The position numbers were made by a program, and so were the translations under genes. Shown here piece by piece: positions 8,270-17,678 of a DNA stretch of 64,000 nt. The notes below the pieces were generated by a model. The model saw only the letters and a list, made by a program, of their open reading frames with translations, was not told the origin of the DNA and ran no database searches. The stretch is from Streptomyces fuscichromogenes. Lineage in GTDB: Bacteria > Actinomycetota > Actinomycetes > Streptomycetales > Streptomycetaceae. The stretch's first letter is position 1. Each line of letters starts with the position of its first letter. The stretch covers positions 20,205 to 84,204 of the forward strand of contig NZ_BMML01000036.1 of assembly GCF_014645815.1 (NCBI RefSeq), read 5' to 3'.

Positions 8270-10635
8270 GGATCGCGATCGTGGGCGGCGGGCCGGGCGG
8301 GCTCTACTTCGCCGCGCTGACCAAGCAGTTGGACCCCGCCCACGAGATCACCGTCTGGGAGCGCAACGCACCGGACGACACCTTCGGCTTCGGGGTGGTC
8401 TTCTCCGACGAGACCCTCGGCGGCATCGAGAACGCCGACACCGTCGTCCACGAGGCGATGGAGAGCCGGTTCGCCCGGTGGACCGACATCGACATCGAGT
8501 TCGACGGGCATCCGTTCACGGTCGGCGGCCAGGGCTTCGCGGCGATGTCCCGCAAGGACCTGCTGCACATCCTCCAGGAACGGGCCGCGCAGCTCGGCGT
8601 CACGGTGCGCTACCGGACCGCCGCCCCCGACGTGGACGAGCTGCGCCAGACCCACGACCTCGTCATCGCCGCGGACGGACTCAACTCGGCCGTACGGACC
8701 AAGTACGCCGACGCGTTCGGCCCGACGCTGGACCGGCGGACGAACAGGTACATGTGGCTGGGGACCGACCGGGTCTTCGAGGCCTTCCAGTTCTTCGTCA
8801 GGCAGACGGAGTTCGGGACCATGCAGATCCACGGGTACCCGTACTCCGACGGCGGCTCGACCTTCATCGTCGAGATGGCGGAGGACGTGTGGCGCCGGGC
8901 CGGTTTCGACGCGAGCGAGGGCGAGGAGTTCCCGCCCGGTGTCTCGGACGAGCGGTCGGTCGCGCGCGTCCGCGAGATCTTCGCCGCGGAACTGGACGGT
9001 CACGCGCTCCTCACCAACAACTCCAAGTGGCTGAACTTCACCACCGTCCGCAACCGGCGCTGGCACCACCACAACGTGGTGCTGCTCGGCGACGCCGCCC
9101 ACACCGCGCACTTCTCGATCGGCTCCGGTACCAAGCTGGCGATGGAGGACGCCCTGGCGCTCGCCGCCTGTCTGCACGAACACCCCCGTGTGGACGAGGC
9201 GTTGACGGCGTACGAGACCGAGCGCCGGCCCGTGGTGGAGTCCACCCAGCGGGCCGCCCAGGCCTCCCTGGAGTGGTTCGAGAACATCGGCATGTACGCC
9301 GGTCAGGACCCCGCGCAGTTCTGCTTCAACCTGCTGACCCGCTCCCGCCGGATCACCTTCGACAACCTGCGGTCCCGCGATCCCGGCTTCGCCGAACTGG
9401 TGGAGCGCGGCTTCGCCGACGCACAGGGGCTGCCGGAGCCGGCCCCGGCGATGTTCCAGCCGCTCTCGGTCGGCGGCCTGGAGCTGAGGAACCGGATCGT
9501 GGTCTCCCCGATGGACATGTACTCGGCGGTGGACGGCCTGCCGGGCGATTTCCACCTGGTCCACCTGGGCTCCAAGGCGCTCGGCGGGGCGGGTCTCGTC
9601 ATGACCGAGATGGTCTGCGTCTCGCCCGAGGCCCGGATCACCCCGGGCTGCACCGGCCTGTGGAACGACGTCCAGCGCGACGCGTGGGCCCAGGTCACCG
9701 CTTTCGTCCACGACCGCAGCACGGCACGGATCGGCCTCCAGCTCGGCCACGCCGGCCGCAAGGGCTCGACCAGGCTGATGTGGGAGGGCATCGACGAGCC
9801 GCTCGCCGAGGACAACTGGGAGGTCGTCGGCCCGTCCGCGGTCCCCTACGGCGCCGGCTGCCAGGTGCCGCGGGAGATGACCCGGCAGGACATGGACGCG
9901 GTCGTCGCCGACTTCGCGGCAGCGGCGCGCAGGGCCGCCGAGGCGGGCTTCGACCTGCTCGAAGTGCACGCGGCCCACGGCTATCTGCTCTCCTCCTTCC
10001 TCTCCCCGGTCGCCAACCACCGCACGGACGAGTACGGCGGCGACCTGGCGAACCGGCTGCGCCTCCCCCTGGAGGTCTTCGACGCGGTCCGCGCCGCCTT
10101 CCCGGCCGACCGCCCGGTCACGGTCCGGATCTCGGCGACCGACTGGGTCCCCGACGGCAACACCGAGCACGACGCGGTGGAGATCGCACGGGCCTTCGTC
10201 GCACACGGGGCGGCGGCCGTCGACGTCTCCTCCGGCCAGGTCACCAAGGACGAGAAGCCCGCGTTCGGACGCTCCTACCAGACGCCGTTCGCCGACCGGA
10301 TCCGCCACGAGGTCGCCGCCCCGGCGGGGGTGGCCGTGATCGCGGTCGGTGCGATCTCGTCGTACGACGACGTCAACTCGATCCTGCTGGCCGGGCGTGC
10401 CGACCTGTGCGCGCTGGGCCGTACCCACCTCTACAACCCGCAGTGGACCCTCCAGGCGGCCGCCGAGCAGGAGTACCGGGGGTCCGGTGCCGCGTGGCCG
10501 GCTCAGTTCGCGGCCGGGCGCCGCAAGCCGCCGACGTCGCGGACGGACGCGGTCCGGCCGCGCCTGGCGCTGCTGCGCGAGACCCCGCAGGACACCGTTC
10601 ACCTGCGGTGGACACCCGGCCGGACGACGGCCTGA
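8266..10635 (+). CDS. Bifunctional FAD monooxygenase / old-yellow-enzyme reductase acting on aryl-CoA
   Basis: This is a 789-residue fusion. Residues 1 to about 390 form a flavin monooxygenase: GGGPGGLYFAALTKQ dinucleotide motif and GDAAHTAHFSIGSGTKLAME flavin site. Residues about 400-770 form an OYE-type reductase: LELRNRIVVSPMDMYSA, GLQLGHAGRKGS, and LEVHAAHGYLLSSFLSP. This architecture is that of 2-aminobenzoyl-CoA monooxygenase/reductase and of bifunctional salicylyl-CoA 5-hydroxylase. The first dearomatises anthraniloyl-CoA; the second hydroxylates salicylyl-CoA on the way to gentisate. The overlap with the ligase gene fits a two-step activation and oxidation. A RidA gene divergent to the operon would suit an amino-bearing (anthranilate) substrate; no gentisate dioxygenase of standard type is seen unless the cupin serves. 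Confidence 0.85.
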   Translation: MRIAIVGGGPGGLYFAALTKQLDPAHEITVWERNAPDDTFGFGVVFSDETLGGIENADTVVHEAMESRFARWTDIDIEFDGHPFTVGGQGFAAMSRKDLLHILQERAAQLGVTVRYRTAAPDVDELRQTHDLVIAADGLNSAVRTKYADAFGPTLDRRTNRYMWLGTDRVFEAFQFFVRQTEFGTMQIHGYPYSDGGSTFIVEMAEDVWRRAGFDASEGEEFPPGVSDERSVARVREIFAAELDGHALLTNNSKWLNFTTVRNRRWHHHNVVLLGDAAHTAHFSIGSGTKLAMEDALALAACLHEHPRVDEALTAYETERRPVVESTQRAAQASLEWFENIGMYAGQDPAQFCFNLLTRSRRITFDNLRSRDPGFAELVERGFADAQGLPEPAPAMFQPLSVGGLELRNRIVVSPMDMYSAVDGLPGDFHLVHLGSKALGGAGLVMTEMVCVSPEARITPGCTGLWNDVQRDAWAQVTAFVHDRSTARIGLQLGHAGRKGSTRLMWEGIDEPLAEDNWEVVGPSAVPYGAGCQVPREMTRQDMDAVVADFAAAARRAAEAGFDLLEVHAAHGYLLSSFLSPVANHRTDEYGGDLANRLRLPLEVFDAVRAAFPADRPVTVRISATDWVPDGNTEHDAVEIARAFVAHGAAAVDVSSGQVTKDEKPAFGRSYQTPFADRIRHEVAAPAGVAVIAVGAISSYDDVNSILLAGRADLCALGRTHLYNPQWTLQAAAEQEYRGSGAAWPAQFAAGRRKPPTSRTDAVRPRLALLRETPQDTVHLRWTPGRTTA

Positions 10636-10784
10636 GCCGCCCGTCCGGCGGGGGGCGCACCCGGGTGGACCGGCTCGGCACCGAGGCCGCGGGATCCGCC
10701 GTGACACCGGTGCGGCCGGCGCCCCGGGCGGGTTCGGGAGAGCCGGTCTGCGGATCGGCGCGCGGGCTCGGGACAATCGTGGCC

Positions 10785-11519
10785 ATGACCGACCGAATGT
10801 CCGATGCCGAGAAGCGACTGACCCGGATCGAAGGGCTGCTGGAGAGCGGCGAGCGCGATGTGGTGCCCGCCTGGCGCAGGGCGACGCAGGGCGAGTCGCG
10901 GTGGGCGGTGACCGCCGTGATCCTGGTGGCGATCGCCCTCCAGCTGATGCTGCCGCACCGGCTCGCCTTCCAGCCGTACTGGGCCCTGCCGGTCCTGGAG
11001 GTGGTGCTGCTGGCCGGCCTGATCGCCGGCAACCCCCGGCGGGTCGAGCCCCGCACCCGGTGGCTGCGGGTGCTGGGACTGGTGCTGATGGGGGTGATCA
11101 GCCTGGCCAACGGCTGGTCGGCGGTCCGGCTGGTGGCGGGGCTGGTGAACGGCACCGAGGGTACGGACGCCGGGCCGCTGCTGCTGACCGGCGGTGGCAT
11201 CTGGCTGACGAACGTCATCGTGTTCGCCCTCTGGTACTGGGAGTGGGACCGGGGCGGACCGATGGCGCGGGCCCTGGGCCGGCACCAGTTCGCGGACTTC
11301 CTCTTCGTGCAGATGCAGAGCCCGGAGACCGCTCCGCAGGACTGGGAGCCGGGCTTCCTCGACTACCTGTACCTGTCCTTCACCAACTCCACCGCCTTCA
11401 GCCCGACCGACGTGATGCCGCTGTCGCACTGGGCGAAGATGCTGATGACGGTGCAGTCCTCGGTCTCCCTGGTGACGGTGGTCCTGGTGGTGGCACGAGC
11501 CGTCAACATCCTGCACTGA
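10785..11519 (+). CDS. Multi-pass membrane protein with channel-like pore segment
   Basis: This is a 244-residue protein with a short cytosolic N-terminus (MTDRMSDAEKRLTRIEGLLESG) and about six hydrophobic segments. The last part reads LYLSFTNSTAFSPTDVMPLS, then a helix. This resembles the pore-helix/filter/turn layout of two-helix cation channels, where the canonical filter is TVGYG, but the filter residues differ (STAFSPTD). Similar proteins in actinobacteria are annotated only as hypothetical or DUF1345-like membrane proteins. The ATG is 149 bases after the operon upstream, so it is probably transcribed on its own. Function is unknown; an ion-conducting role is inference only. Confidence 0.7.
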   Translation: MTDRMSDAEKRLTRIEGLLESGERDVVPAWRRATQGESRWAVTAVILVAIALQLMLPHRLAFQPYWALPVLEVVLLAGLIAGNPRRVEPRTRWLRVLGLVLMGVISLANGWSAVRLVAGLVNGTEGTDAGPLLLTGGGIWLTNVIVFALWYWEWDRGGPMARALGRHQFADFLFVQMQSPETAPQDWEPGFLDYLYLSFTNSTAFSPTDVMPLSHWAKMLMTVQSSVSLVTVVLVVARAVNILH

Positions 11520-11546
11520 CGGCGGGGGTGTCCTAGGTTCGTCGCC

Positions 11547-11987
11547 ATGAGCGAAGACTCCCCGCGCCTCGTCACCGTCGAGCGCACCGGCACCGGCCGT
11601 TTCACCGCCACGAACGCCCGTGGCGGCACGATCGACTTCGGTACCGGCGACGGCACGGCCTTCACCCCGGTCGAACTGCTGCTCGCCGCGATCGGAGGCT
11701 GTACGGCGGCCGATGTCGACGTCGCCACCGGCCGCCACGCGGAGCCGGTCGCCTTCACCGTCACCGTCAGCGGCAACAAGGTGAACGACGAGGGCGGCAA
11801 CCGGCTGACGGACCTCACGGTGGCCTTCTCCGTCGCCTTCCCGCAGGGCACGGGCGGCGACCGGGCCCGCACCATCCTGCCCCGGGCGGTCGCCGTCTCC
11901 CACGACCGGCTGTGCACGGTCAGCCGCACGATCGAGGCCGGGACACCGGTCGCCGTGTCGGTCGAGGCCGGAACTGTCACCGGCTGA
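11547..11987 (+). CDS. OsmC family peroxide-handling protein
   Basis: This is a 146-residue OsmC/Ohr-like protein. The two redox cysteines are present: one in LLAAIGGCTAADVD and the second in HDRLCTVSRTIEAG. Family members reduce organic hydroperoxides through this cysteine pair, using a lipoyl or thiol reductant in the cytosol. The length and fold order (short β strands, central helix, β hairpin) are standard. It lies 27 bases after the membrane protein gene and could be co-transcribed with it. Confidence 0.85.
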   Translation: MSEDSPRLVTVERTGTGRFTATNARGGTIDFGTGDGTAFTPVELLLAAIGGCTAADVDVATGRHAEPVAFTVTVSGNKVNDEGGNRLTDLTVAFSVAFPQGTGGDRARTILPRAVAVSHDRLCTVSRTIEAGTPVAVSVEAGTVTG

Positions 11988-12113
11988 TGGCCAAGGGGTT
12001 ACCGTTCGATCCAACTCTCCTTCCAGTGAGTCCAGTTGACACCGGATGGCGCTAGCGTTCGAGGTGCGGCCCGCAGGGGAGGGCCGCACTGCGGTCTGCT
12101 GGGGGTGAGCGGG

Positions 12114-13004
12114 ATGGGACGGAGACCGGTCCTGTCCGCGGCGGCGGTGGCACTGCTGCTCGCGGGCTGTACGCACAGTGGGCACGGCAACGACAGGGCC
12201 ACACCGAAGGGCACGGCAAGCGCGAGTGCCTCCCCGTCCGCGTCGAGCCGGCCGTACACGCTGGCCGAGGCCGTCGCGCCGAAGACGCGGGCCGAGGCGG
12301 TGGCGTTCCTGCGCGGGCTCACCGTGCAGCCCGACTACTTCGGCACCGGGTACCGCAGACGGGACCCCTACGAACTGGGCCCGACCAGCTGGGCGGTGCT
12401 CGGCGCGGACTGCCTGTGGCGCCGGCAGGCGCTGCCGTCCACCGTGCTGGCCAGTCTGACCAGGTCGTTCGTCCGGCCGGGCAGTGGCGGCAGCGGCGCG
12501 GTGTACGTGTCCCTCACCGTCACCGTGCACACCTCGACACGCCAGGCGCGCCGGGACATGGCGTCCTCGCTGGAGGAGCCGCTGCGCTGTCCGCAGGAGC
12601 GGCTCAACGCGACCGACACCGTGCAGGACATGACCTCGCGCGGCGACCCGTTCGGCGAACTGCGCAACGCCACCACCGACGACGACCTCACCGAGTTCGG
12701 CCAGTACGTCGTCGCCGGTGACGCGAAGCCGCGCCGCTTCGACTGGTACAAGCACCGGCTCGGCCCGGTGACCGTGGCCGCGACCGTGCGGCACGCCGCC
12801 GGTGAGAGCGAGCAGGAGCAGTCGACCCTCACCCAGGACGCGCTGGCGGGCGTCGGCTATGTGACGGCGAACGTGGACCGCTACGGCCGCGACCGGGCCT
12901 CCGCCACCTCGTCCGCCACTCCGTCCGCCACTCCGTCCGCGGCGCCCTCCACCGTGCCGTCCGCCTCGCCGTCCACCGAGGTGAAGGGGGCGGGCGATGA
13001 GTGA
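12114..13004 (+). CDS. Secreted lipoprotein upstream of sensor kinases
   Basis: This is a 296-residue protein with a clear lipoprotein signal: MGRRPVLS, a hydrophobic run and the lipobox LLLAGC. The mature part carries Ser/Thr/Pro/Ala-rich linkers at both ends (SASASPSASS; repeated SATPSA units at the C-terminus) around a globular core with two further cysteines (ADCLWRRQ, LRCPQER). GTG 12105 in the same frame is an alternative start. Its last eight bases overlap the first kinase gene, so it may be a ligand-binding or accessory partner of that kinase (inference). No family recognised. Confidence 0.7.
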   Translation: MGRRPVLSAAAVALLLAGCTHSGHGNDRATPKGTASASASPSASSRPYTLAEAVAPKTRAEAVAFLRGLTVQPDYFGTGYRRRDPYELGPTSWAVLGADCLWRRQALPSTVLASLTRSFVRPGSGGSGAVYVSLTVTVHTSTRQARRDMASSLEEPLRCPQERLNATDTVQDMTSRGDPFGELRNATTDDDLTEFGQYVVAGDAKPRRFDWYKHRLGPVTVAATVRHAAGESEQEQSTLTQDALAGVGYVTANVDRYGRDRASATSSATPSATPSAAPSTVPSASPSTEVKGAGDE

Positions 13005-15189
13005 GGCGCTGCGGCCGTCCGACCCGTCGGCGGTCGGGGGCTTCCGGCTGCTGCGGCGGCTGGGCGCCGGTGGCATGGGCGTGGTCTACCTCGGCCGGTC
13101 CGAGACCGGTGCGCTGGCCGCGGTGAAGGTGATCCGGGCCGAGGGCGCCGCCGACGACGGCTTCCGGGCCCGGTTCGCGCGGGAGGCGGAGCTGGCGGCC
13201 CGGGTCGACAGTCCCTGGGTGGTACCGGTGCTCGGTGCGGACGCCACGGCCCGCGAGCCGTGGCTGGCGACCGGGTTCGTGGCGGGTCCCGCGCTCGCGG
13301 AGGCGGTCACCGCGCACGGACCGCTGCCGCCGTCCGCCGTACGGGTGCTGGGCTCGCTGCTCGGCGAGGCGCTGGCCGGCGTGCACGCGGCGGGACTCGT
13401 CCACCGGGACGTGAAGCCGGGCAATGTGCTGCTCGCGGTCAACGGCCCGCGGCTGATCGACTTCGGCATCGCGCGGGCTGCCGACGACACCGCCCTGACC
13501 ACCTCCGGCATGGTGGTCGGCACCCCGGGCTTCCTCGCCCCCGAGCAGGCGCGCGGCGAGGCGGCCACCGCGGCGAGCGACGTCTTCGCGCTGGGCTGTG
13601 TGCTGGCGTACGCGAGCACCGGCCGCCCGCCGTTCGGCACCGGCGCCACGGACGCCCTGCTCTACCGCACGGTGCACGACGAGCCCGACCTCGACGGGGT
13701 CACCGGCGCACTCCGCGAGACGCTGGACGCCTGCCTCGCCAAGGACCCCGCCGAGCGGCCGGGCGCCGGGGACCTGCGGCTGCGGCTCGCCGAGGACTTC
13801 CCGTTACGGCCGCCCGCCGGCGCGCCGGAGTCGCCGTCGGCCTGGCTGCCGGACCCGGTCGCCCGCATGGTGGCGGTGCGGTCGGCGGAGAGCCTCGCCC
13901 TGCCGGACATCGAGCCCACGGTGGTCGACGACCCCGGCACCGGGCAGCCGGCCCGCCCCTCCCGGCGGCGCCTGCTGCTGGCCGGGGGCGCGCTGCTGCT
14001 GGCGGGCGGCGGTACCGGGGCGGCGCTCTGGGCGGCGGGGCGCGACGACGGTTCGGGGAGGAGCACGGCGGCCCGGCCGTCGTACCTGCTCGGTGTGCAG
14101 GTGACGAGGAGCGGGGCGGCGGCGCCGCTGGCACGGGCCTGTGAACGGGCCGCGCGGCTGGCCGTCGCCCAGCACAACGCGACCGCGGGCCGCACCTTCG
14201 ACCTGGGCGTACGCGTCGTGGACGACCACGGCACCGTCGGCGGCGCCACCGCGGCCGCCCATGAACTGGCCGCGGACAGTGCCGTCGTGGCGGTGCTCGG
14301 CCCGGTCACCGAGCTGACGCTGCGGGCGGCCTCGCGCGTCTACGCGTCGGCCAAGCTCACCCATGTCACCAGCACCACCGGGCAGAACGACTACTACGTC
14401 TGGTCGCCGACCGTCACCTTCCAGACCGGCGTGGGCCAGCAGGCGGCGGGCACCGCGATCGCCCTGCACGCGCTGGTGCACGGCCTGACCGCCCCGCTGG
14501 GCATCGTCATCGACCGTTCCGGGGGCACCGTCGAGCTCGACCAGGGCAGTGTCCTGGTCACCCAGTGGCGGGGGGCGCTGCACTCCCAGGTGGTCCCGAA
14601 GGTCGTCGCCGAGGACACCGACGACGCCCCGGCCGCCGTGGCCGCCGTCCTCTCCCGCGGGGTCCGCGACTTCGCGTACCTGGGTCCGCAGGAGGCGACG
14701 GTCCGGGCGGCCCGGCAGCTGTCCGCGGCCGGCTTCACCGGACCCCGCTGGATGTCCCATCTCCTGTACGGCTCCGACTTCCCGAAGCTCGCGGGCGCGG
14801 CGGGCGAGGGCTGGTTCGTGGTGACGCCCGCCGTCGACGCGAGCGTCCTGAGGACCAAGGCCGCCGAGCAGTTCACGGCGGCCTGGCGGAAGCGGTACGG
14901 CGGGATCCCGGACCCGAACGGCGCCGAGGCGTACGACAGCGTCCGGATGGTGCTGCGGGAGTTCACCCGGACCGTGCCGTCCGGCGGCGGCCGCCCCGAC
15001 CGGCTCGCGCTCGCCCTGCGCCTCCACAAGGCCACCTATCAGGGCATCGCGCGCACCTACACCTTCAACCAGTACAACCAGTTCAACGCCGACGCGCGGA
15101 CCATGGGCGGCGAGACCTTCGTCCACCAGGTGCACGACGGGCGGTTCCGGCAGGTCGGGCCGATCCTGGCCGGGCAGACGAAGGGGTAG
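12997..15189 (+). CDS. Ser/Thr protein kinase with extracellular solute-binding domain (1)
   Basis: This is a 730-residue receptor-type kinase. The cytosolic kinase domain (about 15-270) has RLGAGGMGVVYLG, the lysine in AAVKVIRAEG, the catalytic loop LVHRDVKPGNVLL, the DFG motif in LIDFGIARA and APEQARG. A single membrane helix lies at about 322-345 (RRRLLLAGGALLLAGGGTG). The rest resembles a type I periplasmic binding protein of the branched-chain amino-acid class (QHNATAGRTFDLGVRVVDD; DSAVVAVLGPVTELT). It should sense an extracellular small molecule and phosphorylate cytosolic targets. It is a close paralogue of the next gene, which starts six bases after its stop, so the two are probably co-translated. 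Confidence 0.85.
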   Translation: MSEALRPSDPSAVGGFRLLRRLGAGGMGVVYLGRSETGALAAVKVIRAEGAADDGFRARFAREAELAARVDSPWVVPVLGADATAREPWLATGFVAGPALAEAVTAHGPLPPSAVRVLGSLLGEALAGVHAAGLVHRDVKPGNVLLAVNGPRLIDFGIARAADDTALTTSGMVVGTPGFLAPEQARGEAATAASDVFALGCVLAYASTGRPPFGTGATDALLYRTVHDEPDLDGVTGALRETLDACLAKDPAERPGAGDLRLRLAEDFPLRPPAGAPESPSAWLPDPVARMVAVRSAESLALPDIEPTVVDDPGTGQPARPSRRRLLLAGGALLLAGGGTGAALWAAGRDDGSGRSTAARPSYLLGVQVTRSGAAAPLARACERAARLAVAQHNATAGRTFDLGVRVVDDHGTVGGATAAAHELAADSAVVAVLGPVTELTLRAASRVYASAKLTHVTSTTGQNDYYVWSPTVTFQTGVGQQAAGTAIALHALVHGLTAPLGIVIDRSGGTVELDQGSVLVTQWRGALHSQVVPKVVAEDTDDAPAAVAAVLSRGVRDFAYLGPQEATVRAARQLSAAGFTGPRWMSHLLYGSDFPKLAGAAGEGWFVVTPAVDASVLRTKAAEQFTAAWRKRYGGIPDPNGAEAYDSVRMVLREFTRTVPSGGGRPDRLALALRLHKATYQGIARTYTFNQYNQFNADARTMGGETFVHQVHDGRFRQVGPILAGQTKG

Positions 15190-15194
15190 CGGAG

Positions 15195-17309
15195 TTGGAG
15201 CGGCTCCAGTCCGTGGACCCCTCGTCCGTCGGCGGGCACCGGCTGGTGGGCCGGCTCGGGGCCGGCGGCATGGGCGTGGTGTACCTGGCACGGACGCCGC
15301 ACGGCGCCTGGGTCGCGCTGAAGGTGATCCGCGAGGAGTACGCCGGGGACCCCGGCTTCCGGGCCCGGTTCCGCCGGGAGACGGAGCTGGCGGCCCGGCT
15401 CACCAGCCGCTGGACGGTACCCGTGCTCACGGCCGACGCGGACGCCCGCGCGCCCTGGCTGGCCACCGCCTATGTGCCCGGCCTGCCGCTGTCCGAGGCG
15501 CTCGCGCTGTCCGGCCCCTGGCCGCCCGCGCAGGTCCGGAGCCTGGGCGCCGCCCTCGCCGCGGCCCTGGACGACGTGCACCGGGCCGGTCTCGTCCACC
15601 GGGACGTGAAACCGGCGAACGTCCTGCTCGCCGCGGACGGACCCCGCCTGATCGACTTCGGCATCGCCCGCGCCGTGGGCGCCACGGCGCTCACCACGGA
15701 CGGCTCGGTCATCGGCTCCCCCGGCTATCTCTCACCGGAGCAGGCCCGCGGCAGGACCGTGGGACCGCCCAGCGACGTCTTCTCCCTGGGGTGCGTCCTC
15801 GCCCATACGGCCACCGGACGGCCGCCGTTCGGCACCGGGGGCGCGGCCGCGGTCCTGTACCGGACGGTCCGCGAGGAACCGGATCTGACCGGCCTGCCCG
15901 CGGACCTCGCCCCGACGCTCCGCGCCTGCCTGGCCAAAGAGCCCGCCGACCGGCCCACGGTTCCCCGGCTGCGTTCCCTTTTCGGCGAGTTCACCGCCGA
16001 GTCCTGGCTGCCGGCGGGTCTGCCCGCGCTGGTCGCGGACCGGGCCGCACGGGTCCTCGACCTGCCGGTGCCGGAACCCACCGCCCTCTCCGCCGAGCCC
16101 TTCACCGACACCCCGCCCGGCCCGTCCCGGCGGTGGCTGCTGACCGCCTCGGCGGCGGCCGGCGTCGGCGCGGTGGGCGGCGGCACCGCCTGGTGGCGCT
16201 GGGCGCGGTCCGGGACTCCGGGGTCCGGCAAGGGCCCGCTGCCGACCCGTACGATCGCGCTGCTCGGCGACCTGTCCACCGCCGTCGTCCAGGCCCAGGT
16301 ACGCGGGGCCCGGCTGGCGGTCGACGAGCACAACGCCCGCTCCGACCGGACCTTCGACCTCGCTCTGCGCACGGCCGACGACCGGGGCACCGCGGCCGGT
16401 TCCGCCGCCGCGGCCGCCCGGCTCGTCGCCTCCCGCGAGGTCTACGCGGTGATCGGCGCCGGCACCAACACGGCCGTGCCGGCCGCCGTGCCGGTGTGCA
16501 CCGAGGCCGGGGTGTGCCTGCTGATCGTCCGCGCGGACACCGACGCACTCGACGTCACGAACGCCACCAGCTGCCTGATCCTGCGCTCCACCCGCACCGC
16601 GGGCCCCGGCTCCGTCGTGAAGTACCTCAACCGGGTGGCACGACCGGCCCGGACCGTCGTCGTGCACGACCTCACGGACGCCGACGAGGGCGAGCCGGCC
16701 GTCCGGATCGTCACCGTGTACGGAAAGCTGGAGGTGGGCACCGTCGAGGTGACCGAGGTCGCCGAGGGGGCCGGCTTCTCCGGCGTGGCCCACGGCCTGG
16801 CCGCCCATCCGGACACGGCCGTCCTCTTCGCGGGCGGTATCCCGGCCCGCGCCGCCGCCTGCGCCGAGGCCCTGACCGCCGGCGGGCACCGCGGCTTTCG
16901 CGGCGGCGACGAACACATCCTCGGCACGCCGTTCCTGACGGCGGGCGCGGGCTGGTGGATCAGCACGGGGTACTGCGACCCGGCCGCCGACCCGAGGACC
17001 CGGACGTTCGCCGCCGCCTACCGCACCCGCTACCGCACGGCCGCGCCTGCGTGGGCGGCCGAGGCGTACGACGCCGTCGACTACGCCGCCCACGGCCTCG
17101 CCGCGCCCGGCGGCGACGAACGCGAGTCACTGCGCGCGGAGTTGCTGCGCAGACCCTGGCAGGGCATCACCCGCCGGTTCAGCTACGAGAGCCAGACCCA
17201 GTACCTGGAGACCGACCAGGACGGGGGCTGGTTCCTCTACCGCGTCGAGGACGGCCGGGCCCGGTTCGTGGCCCGGCACGACGACATCGGGAAGAAGACG
17301 ACGTCGTAG
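15195..17309 (+). CDS. Ser/Thr protein kinase with extracellular solute-binding domain (2)
   Basis: This is a 704-residue paralogue of the preceding kinase with the same domain order: kinase domain (RLGAGGMGVVYLART, VALKVIREEY, LVHRDVKPANVLL, LIDFGIARA, SPEQARG), one membrane helix (RRWLLTASAAAGVGAVGGG) and an extracellular binding-protein domain. I chose the TTG at 15195 because AAGGGG lies eight bases upstream and the resulting MERLQSVDPSSVGG matches the usual start of this kinase class. The extracellular halves of the two paralogues have diverged much more than the kinase halves, which suggests different ligands feeding similar outputs. Confidence 0.85.
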   Translation: MERLQSVDPSSVGGHRLVGRLGAGGMGVVYLARTPHGAWVALKVIREEYAGDPGFRARFRRETELAARLTSRWTVPVLTADADARAPWLATAYVPGLPLSEALALSGPWPPAQVRSLGAALAAALDDVHRAGLVHRDVKPANVLLAADGPRLIDFGIARAVGATALTTDGSVIGSPGYLSPEQARGRTVGPPSDVFSLGCVLAHTATGRPPFGTGGAAAVLYRTVREEPDLTGLPADLAPTLRACLAKEPADRPTVPRLRSLFGEFTAESWLPAGLPALVADRAARVLDLPVPEPTALSAEPFTDTPPGPSRRWLLTASAAAGVGAVGGGTAWWRWARSGTPGSGKGPLPTRTIALLGDLSTAVVQAQVRGARLAVDEHNARSDRTFDLALRTADDRGTAAGSAAAAARLVASREVYAVIGAGTNTAVPAAVPVCTEAGVCLLIVRADTDALDVTNATSCLILRSTRTAGPGSVVKYLNRVARPARTVVVHDLTDADEGEPAVRIVTVYGKLEVGTVEVTEVAEGAGFSGVAHGLAAHPDTAVLFAGGIPARAAACAEALTAGGHRGFRGGDEHILGTPFLTAGAGWWISTGYCDPAADPRTRTFAAAYRTRYRTAAPAWAAEAYDAVDYAAHGLAAPGGDERESLRAELLRRPWQGITRRFSYESQTQYLETDQDGGWFLYRVEDGRARFVARHDDIGKKTTS

Positions 17310-17318
17310 GACGGCCCG

Positions 17319-17545
17319 GTGGGGGCGCCGAAGACCGCGGTCGCCGCCGCCCGGACGCTCGTCGATGACGTGGACCAGGGCGTGTTCCTGCTCCTCACCC
17401 CGCTGGGCGACCACCACGGCACCCTGCCGGGAGTCACGGTGAGGATGCTGCCGGACCGTACCGGCAGCCCGGTGGACCACGGTGTCACCCGTTTCGACCG
17501 AGTCCGGCTGCCGCGCACCGCCCTGCTCCAGGGCCCGCACGGACG
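17319..17545 (+). pseudogene. Remnant of an acyl-CoA oxidase gene
   Basis: The frame from 17319 reads APKTAVAAARTLVDDVDQG, then GVFLLLTPLGDHHGTLPGVT and SPVDHGVTRFDRVRLPR followed by ALLQGPHGRL. These blocks are the middle of peroxisomal-type acyl-CoA oxidases, where they precede the FAD/acyl-binding region. The N-terminal and C-terminal thirds of a normal 600-700 residue enzyme are absent, and after about 17545 the similarity stops, with later fragments in other frames. The piece lies between two convergent genes. It is best read as a deletion scar. Confidence 0.6.
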
Positions 17546-17678
17546 GCTGCCGTCCGCTTCGACGTACCGGAGGAGCGTCTCTCCGCACCGCCGATGCCCG
17601 CGGCCATCCGGTCCCCCGGCCTCGCCACCGGTCTCGCCCACCGCTGTGCGCCGTCACCGACGTCCTGACCCGCAACAC

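Noticed and set aside
8478..10784. Long open frame running into the membrane-protein gene
   Set aside because: It is a plus-strand shadow of the monooxygenase/OYE gene. Only the part from ATG 10785 has real protein features.
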